Part shown: positions 17,012 to 25,410 of the stretch, in pieces
How positions within the stretch are numbered: the first letter of the stretch is position 1
Layout of the letters: the number at the start of each line of letters is the position of its first letter
From: Candidatus Leptofilum proximum
GTDB taxonomy: Bacteria; Chloroflexota; Anaerolineae; Promineifilales; Promineifilaceae
NCBI GenBank assembly: GCA_016710325.1
Contig: JADJXK010000002.1
Location: 5,022,001 to 5,086,000 of the forward strand
Direction of reading: 5' to 3'
DNA: 64,000 nucleotides
Translations under genes and position numbers: made by a program
Notes under the pieces: generated by a model
Seen by the model: the letters and a program-made list of their open reading frames with translations, nothing else
The model's database searches: none
Told to the model about the DNA's origin: nothing

Positions 17012-18531
17012 CTCTAGTTTCCGCTAAAGAATTAACATAAAAAGACTTCATTGAAAAATTAAAATTCGTTGGCAAATCTTTTGCCAATGACAGAACCTTA
17101 AAAATGTGACAAAAAAGACCAAAAGCTAAGTCAAAACAGCCACCGCTGTTTGTTTTTGTCTGCGGTGGGCGGCAATTCCTTTGGGCAAATGGTCCGTGAC
17201 AGCTGGTTTTTGGCGAAGTCGCCCTGGTAAAGGGTAACTTTGCGGAAAAGGCAGACCGGCCAAAGCCCGACGGAAGCGGCCTGGGGTTGGTTGGGGATTT
17301 CTATCCCAGAACCCAGTTGGGATGGTTGGATGCAAGGCTGCCAATCCCGTCAGAATGGAACCGGCCAAGAGCACCAACTCTGGTAAGCGTTGACAAGTTT
17401 CCTGAGCAAAGACAAACTGGCGATGAGCCCCTACCATTTGCTTGCCCGCCAGCGGCAATTGCTCAATCGGCCAGCGGTCGGTGTAAAGGGCATGAACCGT
17501 CGGCGCTTGCAGTTTGACATTGGTGCCCACCAAAAGAGGGTCCTTATAGCGGGGGTCGCTGATGGCATAGATATCAAACAAGTCGGCCTCTGGGCTGGGT
17601 TGAACGTCAGGGCGCACCAGGTCATACCAGACGTTAGCGGTTATCGCCTCGCCTGTTGCCAATTGCCAGGTGACGGTCGCATCGGCTGGGGTCGCGGCGA
17701 TTTCCCGTCCCTTGTAGCTTCGCACCCGTGGCCGGACGCGGCGACCGTAAGATGGCTTGACGCCTCTTTGCTCTGGGGTGTAGGCGATGTAGTTACGGCG
17801 GGCCGTGCCATTTTTGGCCAAGCGGACCAGGTAACGGGCCACTTTGGCCTGGTGGACATCTTTGAGCTTGAAGCCAGCGTCGGCCAGCAGGATTTCCAGC
17901 AAATCCAGGACACGAGCCGCTTTCTTGAGCAACGATTCCTTGAGCGCCGCTTCGCCAGGGTCTTGCGGATTCACCCGCACCATGTGGCTGGGCAAAGCGA
18001 TGCGTTTGCCTTTCACCTGCCCCACCCGTGCAATCAGTCCCAAAATGACCGCCGGTAACGCTTTCTCGGCCACACTGTGATAATACTTGGAAGCCAACCC
18101 TTGCAGTTTGGGCCGCCAGAACGGGGTTGTGTCAATGGCCACCGCATAATAGCCTTCGTAACGACAAGGTTGCCATTGACGGGCTTGCATGTATTTATCC
18201 CACTCGACGATCAGTTCACTGATTTGCCACACCCCACTGCGCAAGGCAGCCCAGGCGCGTCGCACCGCCTCTTCGCCAATCCCGGTTGATTGCAAGGCTG
18301 GAAATAAAGCACCTCGATGCGTTAGCAAGGAACCGCTGACCAACATCCACAAAAAATGGAGCATGGCGAGATTGGTGCCAATGGGCAAGTTGGTTACAAT
18401 TGCTATCAGAGCTGACATTGTTGGTTCTGTTACTGGTGGCATGTTCTGGTTTCCTTTTTGGTCGAAGGTTTTAACCAATAACATGCCACCAATTTTCTTT
18501 TTTGTCACATTTCACTTAGCGGAAAGTAGAG
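17012..18531. mobile_element. Complete insertion sequence, 1520 bp, with terminal repeats and target duplication
   Basis: The left end reads CTCTAGTTTCCGCTAA and the right end, on the other strand, CTCTACTTTCCGCTAA: 16-bp terminal inverted repeats with one mismatch. Both are flanked by CATTA (17007-17011 and 18532-18536), a 5-bp target-site duplication. A second, subterminal inverted pair (ATGTGACAAAAAAGA) lies at about 17104 and, inverted, at about 18497, asymmetrically placed. One transposase gene fills the element. No ACGGCCGT octamer is present in it. It separates moaD from the convergent aldehyde ferredoxin oxidoreductase gene and does not break either. Confidence 0.92.
17126..18442 (-). 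CDS. DDE transposase (IS4-like superfamily)
   Basis: About 438 residues. The catalytic acidic residues appear as AIDTTPFWRP (D), LLADAGFKLKDV (D) and YTDRWPIEQLPLAGKQM (E), the last with the spacing and YxxRWxIE form typical of IS4-like DDE enzymes. The start is uncertain: an ATG at 18442 has AAGGAAACC upstream and is preferred; a GTG at 18508 would overlap the subterminal repeat. No frameshift or stop is seen and the ends are intact, so the element is probably active or recently so. Exact IS family assignment needs a database. Confidence 0.85.
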   Translation of the reverse strand: MPPVTEPTMSALIAIVTNLPIGTNLAMLHFLWMLVSGSLLTHRGALFPALQSTGIGEEAVRRAWAALRSGVWQISELIVEWDKYMQARQWQPCRYEGYYAVAIDTTPFWRPKLQGLASKYYHSVAEKALPAVILGLIARVGQVKGKRIALPSHMVRVNPQDPGEAALKESLLKKAARVLDLLEILLADAGFKLKDVHQAKVARYLVRLAKNGTARRNYIAYTPEQRGVKPSYGRRVRPRVRSYKGREIAATPADATVTWQLATGEAITANVWYDLVRPDVQPSPEADLFDIYAISDPRYKDPLLVGTNVKLQAPTVHALYTDRWPIEQLPLAGKQMVGAHRQFVFAQETCQRLPELVLLAGSILTGLAALHPTIPTGFWDRNPQPTPGRFRRALAGLPFPQSYPLPGRLRQKPAVTDHLPKGIAAHRRQKQTAVAVLT

Positions 18532-18564
18532 CATTACGAATTTAGCGTATTCCAGAATCGCCTA

Positions 18565-20400
18565 TTACAGAATGGCCAATTCCTTCAGCTTGTTTTCTGG
18601 TACCACACCATTTTGCCAGCCGCGGGCTGTGTAATACTCCTCCAGCATCAAATCCAGTTCACAGACGTGACCTTCAGAACCAGGATTCGTCGAGGGTTCC
18701 TCAGTAAACCGTTTGGGCAAGTAGTCGCTGCCTTCCCCAAGTCCAGCCAGATTATTGTAATAACGCTCCAGATTGTAAATGCGCTCACCGGCCACCAACA
18801 CGTCATCGGCGGTAAACTCATCAATGCCCACGAAGGCGGCATACTGCTGCGCGTATTCATCGGCGCCCATGGCAAAGGCGCTAAATTTGCACAAATCCAG
18901 GCTGTCGGAGAAAGCATGGATGTCCTGGAAAATTTTCACCAGTTCACCCTTACCTTTCCATTCCAGCGGATCAACACTCAGCGATTGGAAGGGCATAATG
19001 TTTAGCTCAGCAGCCGGTGTATAGGCTCGCAGATGGCAGGCCCCACGGTTGCTGGTGGCATAGGCAATGCCCATTCCTTTTAGACCGCGTGGATCGTAAG
19101 CAGGAATGCCCTGTCCTTTAACCGACATGGCAATTTCTGGATGGCCAAAATGGTTGGCCACGGCATTAACACCGTCTGCCAGCACACTACCAATGCCTTG
19201 GCGATGGGCTACTTTTTCAATAGTATTCACCATGGCCATGTAGTCACCTTCGGCGAGCCCGCCATCACCATTGGTGTAACCTTTTGTGCTTGCTTCAATA
19301 TAAGTGGCCAACACATCACCAATTTCAATAGCGTCCATGCCAAAATCGTTGGCCATATCAATCATTTTAGCCACAGAGTTAATGTTGTCGTTACCGCAGT
19401 TTGCGCCCAAGGCCCAGGCCGGTTCATATTCAACACTTTCCATCCGCAGGCCCGCAAATTCACCTTCGGTAATTTCTACTTCTTTCTTACAGGCAACGGG
19501 GCAGGCGTGGCAGGTGGGGTTGTTGACCAAAATGTTATCATTCACGTACTCGCCGCTGAGAAGTTCTGCTCTTTCACCAAAGGAGGTGGTACGGCCGTTC
19601 AGCGTGGGCAGGGCTCCCATTGTGCTGGTTATGTTCATCAAGACGTTGGTGCCGTAAACAGACAACCCGCCTTTCCGGGGACTGGTGATATTGGCCTCGT
19701 CCATAATCACCGACAAGGCGCGCGAGTGGGCCGGCTTCCACGCTTCATTGTTGGCCGGTTTTGGCATTTTCTTCTTGGCTTTGATCACAACGGCTTTCAG
19801 GTTTTTGCTGCCACCCACACACCCGGTGCCACCACGGCCGCTGGCGCGATCATCTTCATTGATCCAACAGGCATATTTCACCAGATTTTCGCCCGCGGGG
19901 CCAATCGCTATCACGGTCAAATCTTTCTTTCCATACTCATCCTGAAACGTTTTAATGGTGTCGTGAATCCCTTTTCCCCAAACATGCGAGGCGTCACGCA
20001 GTTCAATCGTGTCCGTTTCGGCATCAATGTATAAATAAACGGGGCTGGCTGCCTTGCCCATAAAAACAAGCCCATCATAGTCGGACCAGCGCAGCCGAGC
20101 TGCTGCCCAACCGCCCTGATGGCTGTCCGTCACCGTACCTGTAAGCGGAGACTTTGTCACAATGGCCAGGCGTCCACTCATGTTGGCGGCCGTTCCGGTC
20201 AGAGGGCCATTCATAAAGCAGAGCCAGTTGTCCGGTGACAATGCATCAACAGTAGGGCCAGCTTCTAGCATATAGCGCACTCCCAGCCCACGAGCACCGA
20301 TATATTTACGCGCCCATTCTTCCGGGATTGGCTTTTGCTCAATGACCCCTTTGGTTAAATCAATGTGAGCAACGCGGTTCGCATATCCTTTAAGATCCAT
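18565..20400 (-). CDS. aor: Tungsten-dependent aldehyde ferredoxin oxidoreductase
   Basis: A 611-residue cytoplasmic enzyme that oxidises aldehydes to carboxylic acids with ferredoxin, using a bis-tungstopterin and one 4Fe-4S cluster. The N-terminal domain starts GYANRVAHIDLTKG with RKYIGARGLGVRYM, followed by pterin-binding segments. The cluster ligands are visible as CxxCxxxC (PTCHACPVAC, about 295-302) plus LDLCKF at about 503. Length matches the family. I chose the ATG at 20400, preceded by GGAGAAG; the longer frame to 20526 has no conserved residues. The convergent moaD-like gene and partner probably serve its cofactor. Upstream repeats of ACACTT suggest regulation. Such enzymes are usually oxygen-sensitive, while ctaA in this window implies aerobic respiration. 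Confidence 0.93.
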   Translation of the reverse strand: MDLKGYANRVAHIDLTKGVIEQKPIPEEWARKYIGARGLGVRYMLEAGPTVDALSPDNWLCFMNGPLTGTAANMSGRLAIVTKSPLTGTVTDSHQGGWAAARLRWSDYDGLVFMGKAASPVYLYIDAETDTIELRDASHVWGKGIHDTIKTFQDEYGKKDLTVIAIGPAGENLVKYACWINEDDRASGRGGTGCVGGSKNLKAVVIKAKKKMPKPANNEAWKPAHSRALSVIMDEANITSPRKGGLSVYGTNVLMNITSTMGALPTLNGRTTSFGERAELLSGEYVNDNILVNNPTCHACPVACKKEVEITEGEFAGLRMESVEYEPAWALGANCGNDNINSVAKMIDMANDFGMDAIEIGDVLATYIEASTKGYTNGDGGLAEGDYMAMVNTIEKVAHRQGIGSVLADGVNAVANHFGHPEIAMSVKGQGIPAYDPRGLKGMGIAYATSNRGACHLRAYTPAAELNIMPFQSLSVDPLEWKGKGELVKIFQDIHAFSDSLDLCKFSAFAMGADEYAQQYAAFVGIDEFTADDVLVAGERIYNLERYYNNLAGLGEGSDYLPKRFTEEPSTNPGSEGHVCELDLMLEEYYTARGWQNGVVPENKLKELAIL

Positions 20401-20468
20401 TTTTCTTCTCCAGGGGTGTCTATTGACTAGCGGCAATAGACAGAAGGTGAAACGCTGATTAAAATGAG

Positions 20469-20504
20469 CACTTGGTTGAAGTGTACCAAGTGTGCTAAGT
20501 GTAC
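20469..20504 (-). promoter_or_regulatory. Possible operator upstream of aldehyde ferredoxin oxidoreductase
   Basis: An inverted pair CACTTGGT (20469) and ACCAAGTG (20485) is followed by a further copy of the AAGTGTAC unit ending at 20504; on the gene's strand this gives three TACACTT-like direct repeats 70-105 bp before the start codon. A TTTAAT -10-like hexamer lies downstream. Binding protein unknown. Confidence 0.35.
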
Positions 20505-20624
20505 AACAATCGCCAACCCTCAGCAATAAGCAAGAGCTGTTTTGCCTAAATAAAAAAGGCCTTTTATTGGCGAGTTAGTACAATGAGGGGAGTAGGGTCG
20601 GCCGTTTTGATTTGCTTAAAAAAG

Positions 20625-21023
20625 TTATGTCAACTGCTCCGGCCCAAAATGATCGGGGAGAAGTGTGTAAAGGGTAGTGTCACGGCCGTTTCCTGCCCCA
20701 TCTACCAAATAAACCGGCACATCCCCCGCAAACTCGGTGAGCACCTGGCGGCAGGCGCCGCAGGGCGACCCGGCGTTGTCGGTGGCCACGGCCACGGCCA
20801 GGATTCTGCGGTACCCGGCAGCAATTGCTTTGCCTACGGCCGTTCGCTCCGCGCAAATCGTCAGGCCATAGGATGAGTTTTCAACGTTTACTCCGGTGAC
20901 AATGCTGCCATCTGCCATCAACAGCGCCGCGCCTACCTGGTAGTTTGAGTAGGGCGCGTAAGCTCGTTCCCGCACGGCAACTGCGGCTTCAATGAGGGCT
21001 GTTCGTTGTTCCTGGCTTACCAT
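20625..21023 (-). CDS. cdd: Cytidine deaminase
   Basis: A 132-residue enzyme that deaminates cytidine and deoxycytidine to uridine in pyrimidine salvage. It carries the small tetrameric-type signatures: YAPYSNYQVGAAL, ICAERTAVGKA (zinc Cys and catalytic Glu) and PCGACRQVL (two zinc Cys). I set the start at the ATG at 21023, preceded by CAGGAG; a longer frame from 21092 runs through an AT-rich repeat and adds nothing conserved. It lies downstream of the glmU-like gene on the same strand, 87 bp away, across an AT-rich inverted repeat. Confidence 0.95.
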   Translation of the reverse strand: MVSQEQRTALIEAAVAVRERAYAPYSNYQVGAALLMADGSIVTGVNVENSSYGLTICAERTAVGKAIAAGYRRILAVAVATDNAGSPCGACRQVLTEFAGDVPVYLVDGAGNGRDTTLYTLLPDHFGPEQLT

Positions 21024-21044
21024 CGTGTACTCCTGATCATTTGT

Positions 21045-21117
21045 CAATGGCCAATTGTGAATGGTCAATTGCCAATGAACTTCACCATTCACTATTAATT
21101 ATTCACAATTCACAATT
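21045..21117. repeat. AT-rich inverted repeat (CAATTGTGAATGG type)
   Basis: Units AATTGTGAATGGTCAATT and mirrored ATTCACAATTCACAATT flank a short centre between the glmU-like gene and cdd, overlapping the last codons of the former. It is a hairpin-forming intergenic element distinct from the AATTGGGTAATT family. Confidence 0.55.
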
Positions 21118-22141
21118 TCTCCCTCTTCATCACAGTAAACGGTTCCACTCTGGTGCCCGGCGCCAACACTGCCCCTTCCACCACCGCCTGCTCGATGCGG
21201 CAGCCGTTGCCCACGGCCGTATCCCGCACAATCACGTTTGGCCCGATGACACAGTCCTGGCCAACGGCCGTTTGCCCCTGCAAATAGCTGTTGGGCCAGA
21301 TGATCGTATCCTGCCCAATCGTCACGTCCGGGTCGATGTACGTGCTGTCCGGGTCTACGATGGTGACACCCTGCGCCAGCCAGCGGTTGTTGGCCCGGCG
21401 GCGAAACGTTTTTTCTACCACCACCATCTCGGCGCGTGTCCCGGCGCCTAAACATTCGTCGGCGTCGGCCGTGGTAGTTGCCGCCACGCCCTGGTTTTGC
21501 TGGACGGCCAGCTCGACCATGTCGGTGAGGTAATATTCCGGGCCACTGCGCGCCTGCCGCAGCGGCAGCTTGTTGATGTTGTCCCACAGCCAGTCGGCGG
21601 CAAAGCAGTACACCCCGGCATTGTGTTCGGGAATGGCCAGCAGTTCGGCGGCATTGGATCGCCGCTGGGCCTGGGCTACTTCTAAAATTTCCACGACACG
21701 GCCGTTTTCATCGCGCACCACCCGGCCAAAGGTAGAGTGTGGCGAACCCATCACGCTGAGGAGGGTGACGGCCGTTTGTGTCTCGGCCTGCATGTCGGCC
21801 AGCTGCTGCAGCGTAGCCGATTGCAGCAACGGCATGTCGGCGTAGGTGACGATAACCTGATCGGATGCGCCAGCCAGCAGCGGTCTGGCCATCTGCGTGG
21901 CGTGGCCAGTGCCCAGCTGTTCCGCCTGCACGGCGTACTGCGCCCGGCTGCCAAACAGCGCCTTCACGCCGCTGCCCCCATTGCCAATCACCAAAACGGG
22001 CGGAATATCGGTGAGGGAAACGGCCGAATCAAACAAATGCTGCACCATCGGCTTGCCGCCCACTTCGTGCAAAATCTTCTGTATTTTGGACTGCATCCGG
22101 CTGCCTTCGCCGGCCGCAAGAATCACAATTGCTAAAGTCAT
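21110..22141 (-). CDS. glmU: UDP-N-acetylglucosamine pyrophosphorylase (GlmU-like, short)
   Basis: The N-terminal 230 residues form a sugar-1-phosphate nucleotidyltransferase: LAAGEGSRMQSKIQKIL, EQLGTGHA, YADMPLL and a late NAGVYCF, all as in GlmU, which makes UDP-GlcNAc for cell-wall precursors. The C-terminal part (about 248-343) is a left-handed beta-helix of hexapeptide repeats (VTIGQDTIIWPNSYLQG). At 343 residues it lacks the last 100 or so residues of bifunctional GlmU, including the acetyltransferase active-site His and Lys region, so only the uridylyltransferase step is predicted. The stop codon sits within an AT-rich repeat, which may have truncated it. Confidence 0.8.
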   Translation of the reverse strand: MTLAIVILAAGEGSRMQSKIQKILHEVGGKPMVQHLFDSAVSLTDIPPVLVIGNGGSGVKALFGSRAQYAVQAEQLGTGHATQMARPLLAGASDQVIVTYADMPLLQSATLQQLADMQAETQTAVTLLSVMGSPHSTFGRVVRDENGRVVEILEVAQAQRRSNAAELLAIPEHNAGVYCFAADWLWDNINKLPLRQARSGPEYYLTDMVELAVQQNQGVAATTTADADECLGAGTRAEMVVVEKTFRRRANNRWLAQGVTIVDPDSTYIDPDVTIGQDTIIWPNSYLQGQTAVGQDCVIGPNVIVRDTAVGNGCRIEQAVVEGAVLAPGTRVEPFTVMKREKL

Positions 22142-22157
22142 AAAATTAAGTGATTAA

Positions 22158-22197
22158 GTACTTGGATAATTACTCAATTACTTAATTACCCAAGTAC
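22158..22197. repeat. AATTGGGTAATT-type palindrome, copy 2
   Basis: GTACTTGG-TAATTA mirrored by TAATTA-CCAAGTAC with a short loop, in the 70 bp upstream of glmU. It is related in sequence to copies at 16957, 38486, 39335 and 56318. Confidence 0.65.
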
Positions 22198-22211
22198 ATC
22201 ATGTTCAGAGA

Positions 22212-22244
22212 TAAAAAAAGGACTGAGCCTAAACCCAGTCCTTT
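22212..22244 (-). terminator. Rho-independent terminator of tRNA-Gln
   Basis: On the minus strand the stem AAAGGACTG / CAGTCCTTT encloses a short loop and runs into TTTTTTT, starting just 6 bases after the tRNA end. Confidence 0.85.
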
Positions 22245-22250
22245 GAGCTG

Positions 22251-22322
22251 CTGCGGTGCCTGGATTCGAACCAGGGAGTGGCGGATTCAAAGTCCGCTGC
22301 CTTACCACTTGGCGACACCGCA
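22251..22322 (-). tRNA. tRNA-Gln (anticodon TTG)
   Basis: A full cloverleaf on the minus strand: acceptor TGCGGTG/CACCGCA, D arm GCCAAGTGGTAAGGC, anticodon arm GCGGACTTTGAATCCGC with TTG at positions 34-36, and T arm CCTGGTTCGAATCCAGG. The 3' CCA is not encoded. It decodes CAA glutamine codons. Confidence 0.96.
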
Positions 22323-22332
22323 AGACGGGCGA

Positions 22333-22361
22333 ATGTTAGCACATTGACAGGGCGATGGCAA
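22333..22361 (-). promoter_or_regulatory. Promoter of tRNA-Gln
   Basis: On the minus strand TTGCCA (22361-22356), a 17-base spacer and TAACAT (22338-22333), about 10 bases before the mature tRNA 5' end. Spacing and match fit sigma-70. Confidence 0.6.
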
Positions 22362-22410
22362 GAACGGCAGAGCGAATTTTGGCTGCAAAGAAATGGGGAT
22401 TGTCAACCTC

Positions 22411-22438
22411 TAATCTCCAGTCTCCAATCTCCAATTCT
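22411..22438. repeat. AATCTCCA-type repeat
   Basis: Tandem AATCTCC units just downstream of recR. The same units form one arm of the palindrome inserted in the penicillin acylase gene at 63847-63906. Confidence 0.55.
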
Positions 22439-23041
22439 TTACAGCTCCTGCCGCCCTTCCAGCGCTCGCCCCAGGGTAATTTCGTCGGTGTATTCCAGGT
22501 CGCCACCGACGGGCAGGCCGCGGGCCAGGCGCGTCAGGCGCACGCCGGAATCGGCCAGGCGGCGCTGCAGGTAAAGCGCCGTCGATTCGCCTTCCAGCGT
22601 GGGGTTTGTGGCCAGGATGATTTCCTGAAAGTTGCTGTGCTGCACCCGGCTGACCAACTCGTTGATCCGCAAATCTTCGGGGCCAACGCCTTCAACGGGG
22701 GAGATAGCGCCATGGAGGACGTGGTAACGGCCGTTATACGCCTGCGACCGTTCAATGGCCAACACGTCCAGCGGTTCCTCCACCACGCACAAAAGCCGGT
22801 CATCCCGCGCCGGGTCGGTGCACATCAGGCACGGATCTGCCTCGGTGATGTGGAAGCAGCTGCTGCAGAAAATGGTGCGTTCCTTCATATCCTGCAGCGC
22901 CGCCGCCAGATCCAGCGCCTGTTCATCCGCCATGCGCAGCAAATAAAAGGTCAGCCGCGCGGCCGACTTGGGGCCAATGCCCGGCAGGCGGGCAAATTCA
23001 TTGATGAGCCGCTGCACCGGCTGGGGCAACGCCGAGGCCAT
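22439..23041 (-). CDS. recR: Recombination mediator RecR
   Basis: RecR forms a ring clamp that works with RecO to help RecA in gap repair. The 200-residue chain has the N-terminal HhH region (LINEFARLPGIGPKSAARL), a C4 zinc finger (CSSCFHITEADPCLMC, about 58-73) and a Toprim domain (LLCVVEEPLDVLAIE, then LATNPTLEGE and TRLARGLPVGGDLEY). Length and order are standard. The start follows the ybaB stop by three bases, so it is translationally coupled in a dnaX-ybaB-recR operon, an order conserved in many bacteria. Confidence 0.97.
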   Translation of the reverse strand: MASALPQPVQRLINEFARLPGIGPKSAARLTFYLLRMADEQALDLAAALQDMKERTIFCSSCFHITEADPCLMCTDPARDDRLLCVVEEPLDVLAIERSQAYNGRYHVLHGAISPVEGVGPEDLRINELVSRVQHSNFQEIILATNPTLEGESTALYLQRRLADSGVRLTRLARGLPVGGDLEYTDEITLGRALEGRQEL

Positions 23042-23044
23042 CGG

Positions 23045-23428
23045 TTAGCCTAACCCCAGGCCGCCCAGCAGGTCGTTCAGGCCGCCGCCCAAACCGCCGG
23101 TGATGCCTTCCATCCGCTCGGCGGCCAGTGCCTGCGACTGCTCGATGGCAGAGTTAACACCCGCCACCAGCATGTCTTGCAGCATTTCGGCATCGTCCGG
23201 CGTTAGCAGTTCCGGATTCACGGTGATGGATTGAACGCGCTGGTGACCGGTGATGACGATGCTGATGGCGCCGCCGCCTGCGGTAACGGTAATGGTTTCA
23301 TTTTCCAACGCAGATTGGGCATTGGCCATCTGCTCCTGCATTTGCTGCATCTGGGACATCAAGCCGCTGGCGCTGGGCATCTTGTTTTTCTTCGGCTGCG
23401 GCCGCCCGCGAAAGGATCGTTTAGACAT
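23045..23428 (-). CDS. ybaB: YbaB/EbfC nucleoid-associated protein
   Basis: A 127-residue DNA-binding protein of the YbaB/EbfC family. It has a basic N-terminal extension (RGRPQPKKNK), the long amphipathic helix LMSQMQQMQEQMANAQSAL, the beta core with ITVTAGGGAISIVITG, and a Gly-rich end (GGLGGGLNDLLGG). It lies between dnaX and recR, as is usual for this family, and has an AAGGAG ribosome binding site. The role is nucleoid structuring or repair support; the exact function is not settled for the family. Confidence 0.93.
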   Translation of the reverse strand: MSKRSFRGRPQPKKNKMPSASGLMSQMQQMQEQMANAQSALENETITVTAGGGAISIVITGHQRVQSITVNPELLTPDDAEMLQDMLVAGVNSAIEQSQALAAERMEGITGGLGGGLNDLLGGLGLG

Positions 23429-23451
23429 GGTTTACTCCTTCTCTTTTTGAG

Positions 23452-23518
23452 AGGTGCGACGCACTTGCGGCGGCAGGCATTTTGTTACGCCTTCTGCTCG
23501 TGCAAGTGCGTCGCACCT
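23452..23518. repeat. 17-bp perfect inverted repeat between dnaX and ybaB
   Basis: Arms AGGTGCGACGCACTTGC (23452-23468) and its exact mirror (23502-23518) around a 33-base loop. A part copy, TGCGTCGCACCT, lies at 34725-34736 between rimI and the epimerase. It can form a strong RNA hairpin inside the dnaX-ybaB-recR transcript. Confidence 0.85.
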
Positions 23519-23529
23519 GAATCGTACGA

Positions 23530-25140
23530 TTAATCTTCAGAAACCGTGCCACCCAGCTCTTCGGCCAGGGCACGGAAATCGTCGGGTTGCACGGGCACGG
23601 TGTATTCACTGGTTACCACGGCACGCGCCGTGGTGTTTTGCCCCAGCAGCTCGGTTAAAATGTCGCCTACCAGGTTGGTGGCTCCGGCTAAATTGTCAAA
23701 TTTGTCTTTAAACAAGGGGTAATCAAACCCGATGACCAACGTACGCCCTTCGGCCGCCAGCGGTTTGCCCATGTTGAGCAGGGCGGGCAGGTTCTTGATT
23801 TTCTCGCCGGATTGGTTGACCAACTGGGCCCAAACTCCCTGCACCTGCCGCACGGTGAGGGGCTTTTGCCCGGTCTGGGGCTGGGCTTTGGCCGGTTTGG
23901 GTTCTGGTTTGGCGGGCTCTGGTTCGGCCACGGCCGTTTTCACCACTTTCTCCATAGGGGGAGCGGCCGTTTCCACTTCAACCGACTTTGGTTTGGTAGG
24001 GGATGATGTGCGGGCAGCGGCCGTTTCCGCCACCACTGTTCGCATAGGCAATGGTGCATCTGGCAGCAGCTCGATAAACGCCAGCTCCAGGGGCAGTTGC
24101 GGCTGCCAGCTGCCCGCCGCTACCAGGGCCGCTTCGTTAAACCGCTTAATCGCGTCGATGAGACCCTGCCGCGGCGCACGCTGTGCCTGGGCCAGCATCT
24201 CGGCCTTTTGCTCGGGCGTGGCTTCCAGCGGAATGGTGTCCCCGGCGGCCTGCAGCAGCAGGAGTTCGCGCAGGTAGGTCACCATCTGGCGGCAGAACTG
24301 CCGGGCATCCGTACCCGAGGCCAGCGCCTCGTGGATGAGAGCCAGGCCGCCCGCGCCGTCCCGGCTGAGCCAGGCGTCGGTGAGCCGGGTTACGGACTCG
24401 TTGGAGGCGGTGCCGAGCACCATTTGGGTGCGCTCGGCGGTGATCACATCATCCTTGGCCACTACCAGCTGGTCCAGCAGGCTTTCGGCATCACGCAGGC
24501 TGCCCGCGCCCTGGCGGGCGATCATTTGCAGCGCTTGCGGCTCGATGGTGAAGCCTTCTTTATCGGCCAACCAGTTGAGCCTCTGGCTAATTTCCTCCTG
24601 GTTCAGCAGGCGGAAGTTGAACTGCTGGCAGCGGGATTTGATGGTAATGGGCACTTTGTGCTCTTCGGTCGTGGCCAAAACAAACTTAATCCAATCCGGT
24701 GGCTCTTCCAATGTTTTGAGCAAAGCATTAAAAGCAGCATTCGAAAGCATGTGGACTTCATCAATGATGTAGACCTTAAAACGTGTGCCAGGGCCAGGAT
24801 GAAACTTGACCATGTCACGCAACTCTCGAATATCATCGACACCGGTATGCGAGGCCGCATCAATTTCGATTAAGTCTAAAAAATTACCGCTGCTAATGGA
24901 TTGGCAAATGGAGCATTGGTTACACGGCCGTTCCGCCGGGTCTTCATGCAGGCAGTTCACCGCTTTGGCCAGCAGGCGGGCGCTGGTGGTTTTGCCCGTG
25001 CCGCGTGGGCCGCAGAACAGGTAGGCGTGGCCCAGCCGGTCAGCCGCGACGCTGTTTTTCAGGGTGCGGGTGATGTGTTCCTGACCAATAACATCATCAA
25101 AGCGGCCGGGCCGCCATTTGCGGTAGAGGGCTTGGGACAT
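23530..25140 (-). CDS. dnaX: DNA polymerase III subunits gamma/tau
   Basis: DnaX is the ATPase of the clamp loader that places the sliding clamp on DNA. The 536-residue chain starts QALYRKWRPGRFDDVIGQEH, then Walker A GPRGTGKTTSARLLAK (about 44), a zinc site (C...CNQCSIC), Walker B IIDEVHMLS, and the sensor region LATTEEHKVPITIKSRCQQF. A Pro/Ala/Lys-rich linker leads to a divergent C-terminal domain. No slippery A-run typical of E. coli-style gamma frameshifting was noticed. It heads the dnaX-ybaB-recR operon. Confidence 0.96.
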   Translation of the reverse strand: MSQALYRKWRPGRFDDVIGQEHITRTLKNSVAADRLGHAYLFCGPRGTGKTTSARLLAKAVNCLHEDPAERPCNQCSICQSISSGNFLDLIEIDAASHTGVDDIRELRDMVKFHPGPGTRFKVYIIDEVHMLSNAAFNALLKTLEEPPDWIKFVLATTEEHKVPITIKSRCQQFNFRLLNQEEISQRLNWLADKEGFTIEPQALQMIARQGAGSLRDAESLLDQLVVAKDDVITAERTQMVLGTASNESVTRLTDAWLSRDGAGGLALIHEALASGTDARQFCRQMVTYLRELLLLQAAGDTIPLEATPEQKAEMLAQAQRAPRQGLIDAIKRFNEAALVAAGSWQPQLPLELAFIELLPDAPLPMRTVVAETAAARTSSPTKPKSVEVETAAPPMEKVVKTAVAEPEPAKPEPKPAKAQPQTGQKPLTVRQVQGVWAQLVNQSGEKIKNLPALLNMGKPLAAEGRTLVIGFDYPLFKDKFDNLAGATNLVGDILTELLGQNTTARAVVTSEYTVPVQPDDFRALAEELGGTVSED

Positions 25141-25410
25141 GGCGCTAGTTTAACATTCCCCCTACCCCCTGACAAGCGCACCCAGCAGCCATCACCTTGT
25201 CACCTTTCACCCTGTCACCCTGTCAAGTATAGTACCTATGTTAAGCTGCACGGGTATAATCCCATGCCTGCTTATGATATACTTGAGCAGCTTTCCCTGT
25301 TCTGTAGTAAGCTGCATAGGTATGGCCATGATTTTTCGTAAAACCTTCTGTGATTTTCCCAATACTATCCCGCTTTGCAGTAATGTTAATCCAGTTTTGC
25401 CCTTGAACGC

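Noticed and set aside
25141..25410. Repeated TAAGCTGCA-GGTAT and CACCTTGTCACC units before the kinase gene
   Set aside because: Too short and degenerate to define an element; the CACCTTGTCACC type recurs near 54062 but no structure is evident.
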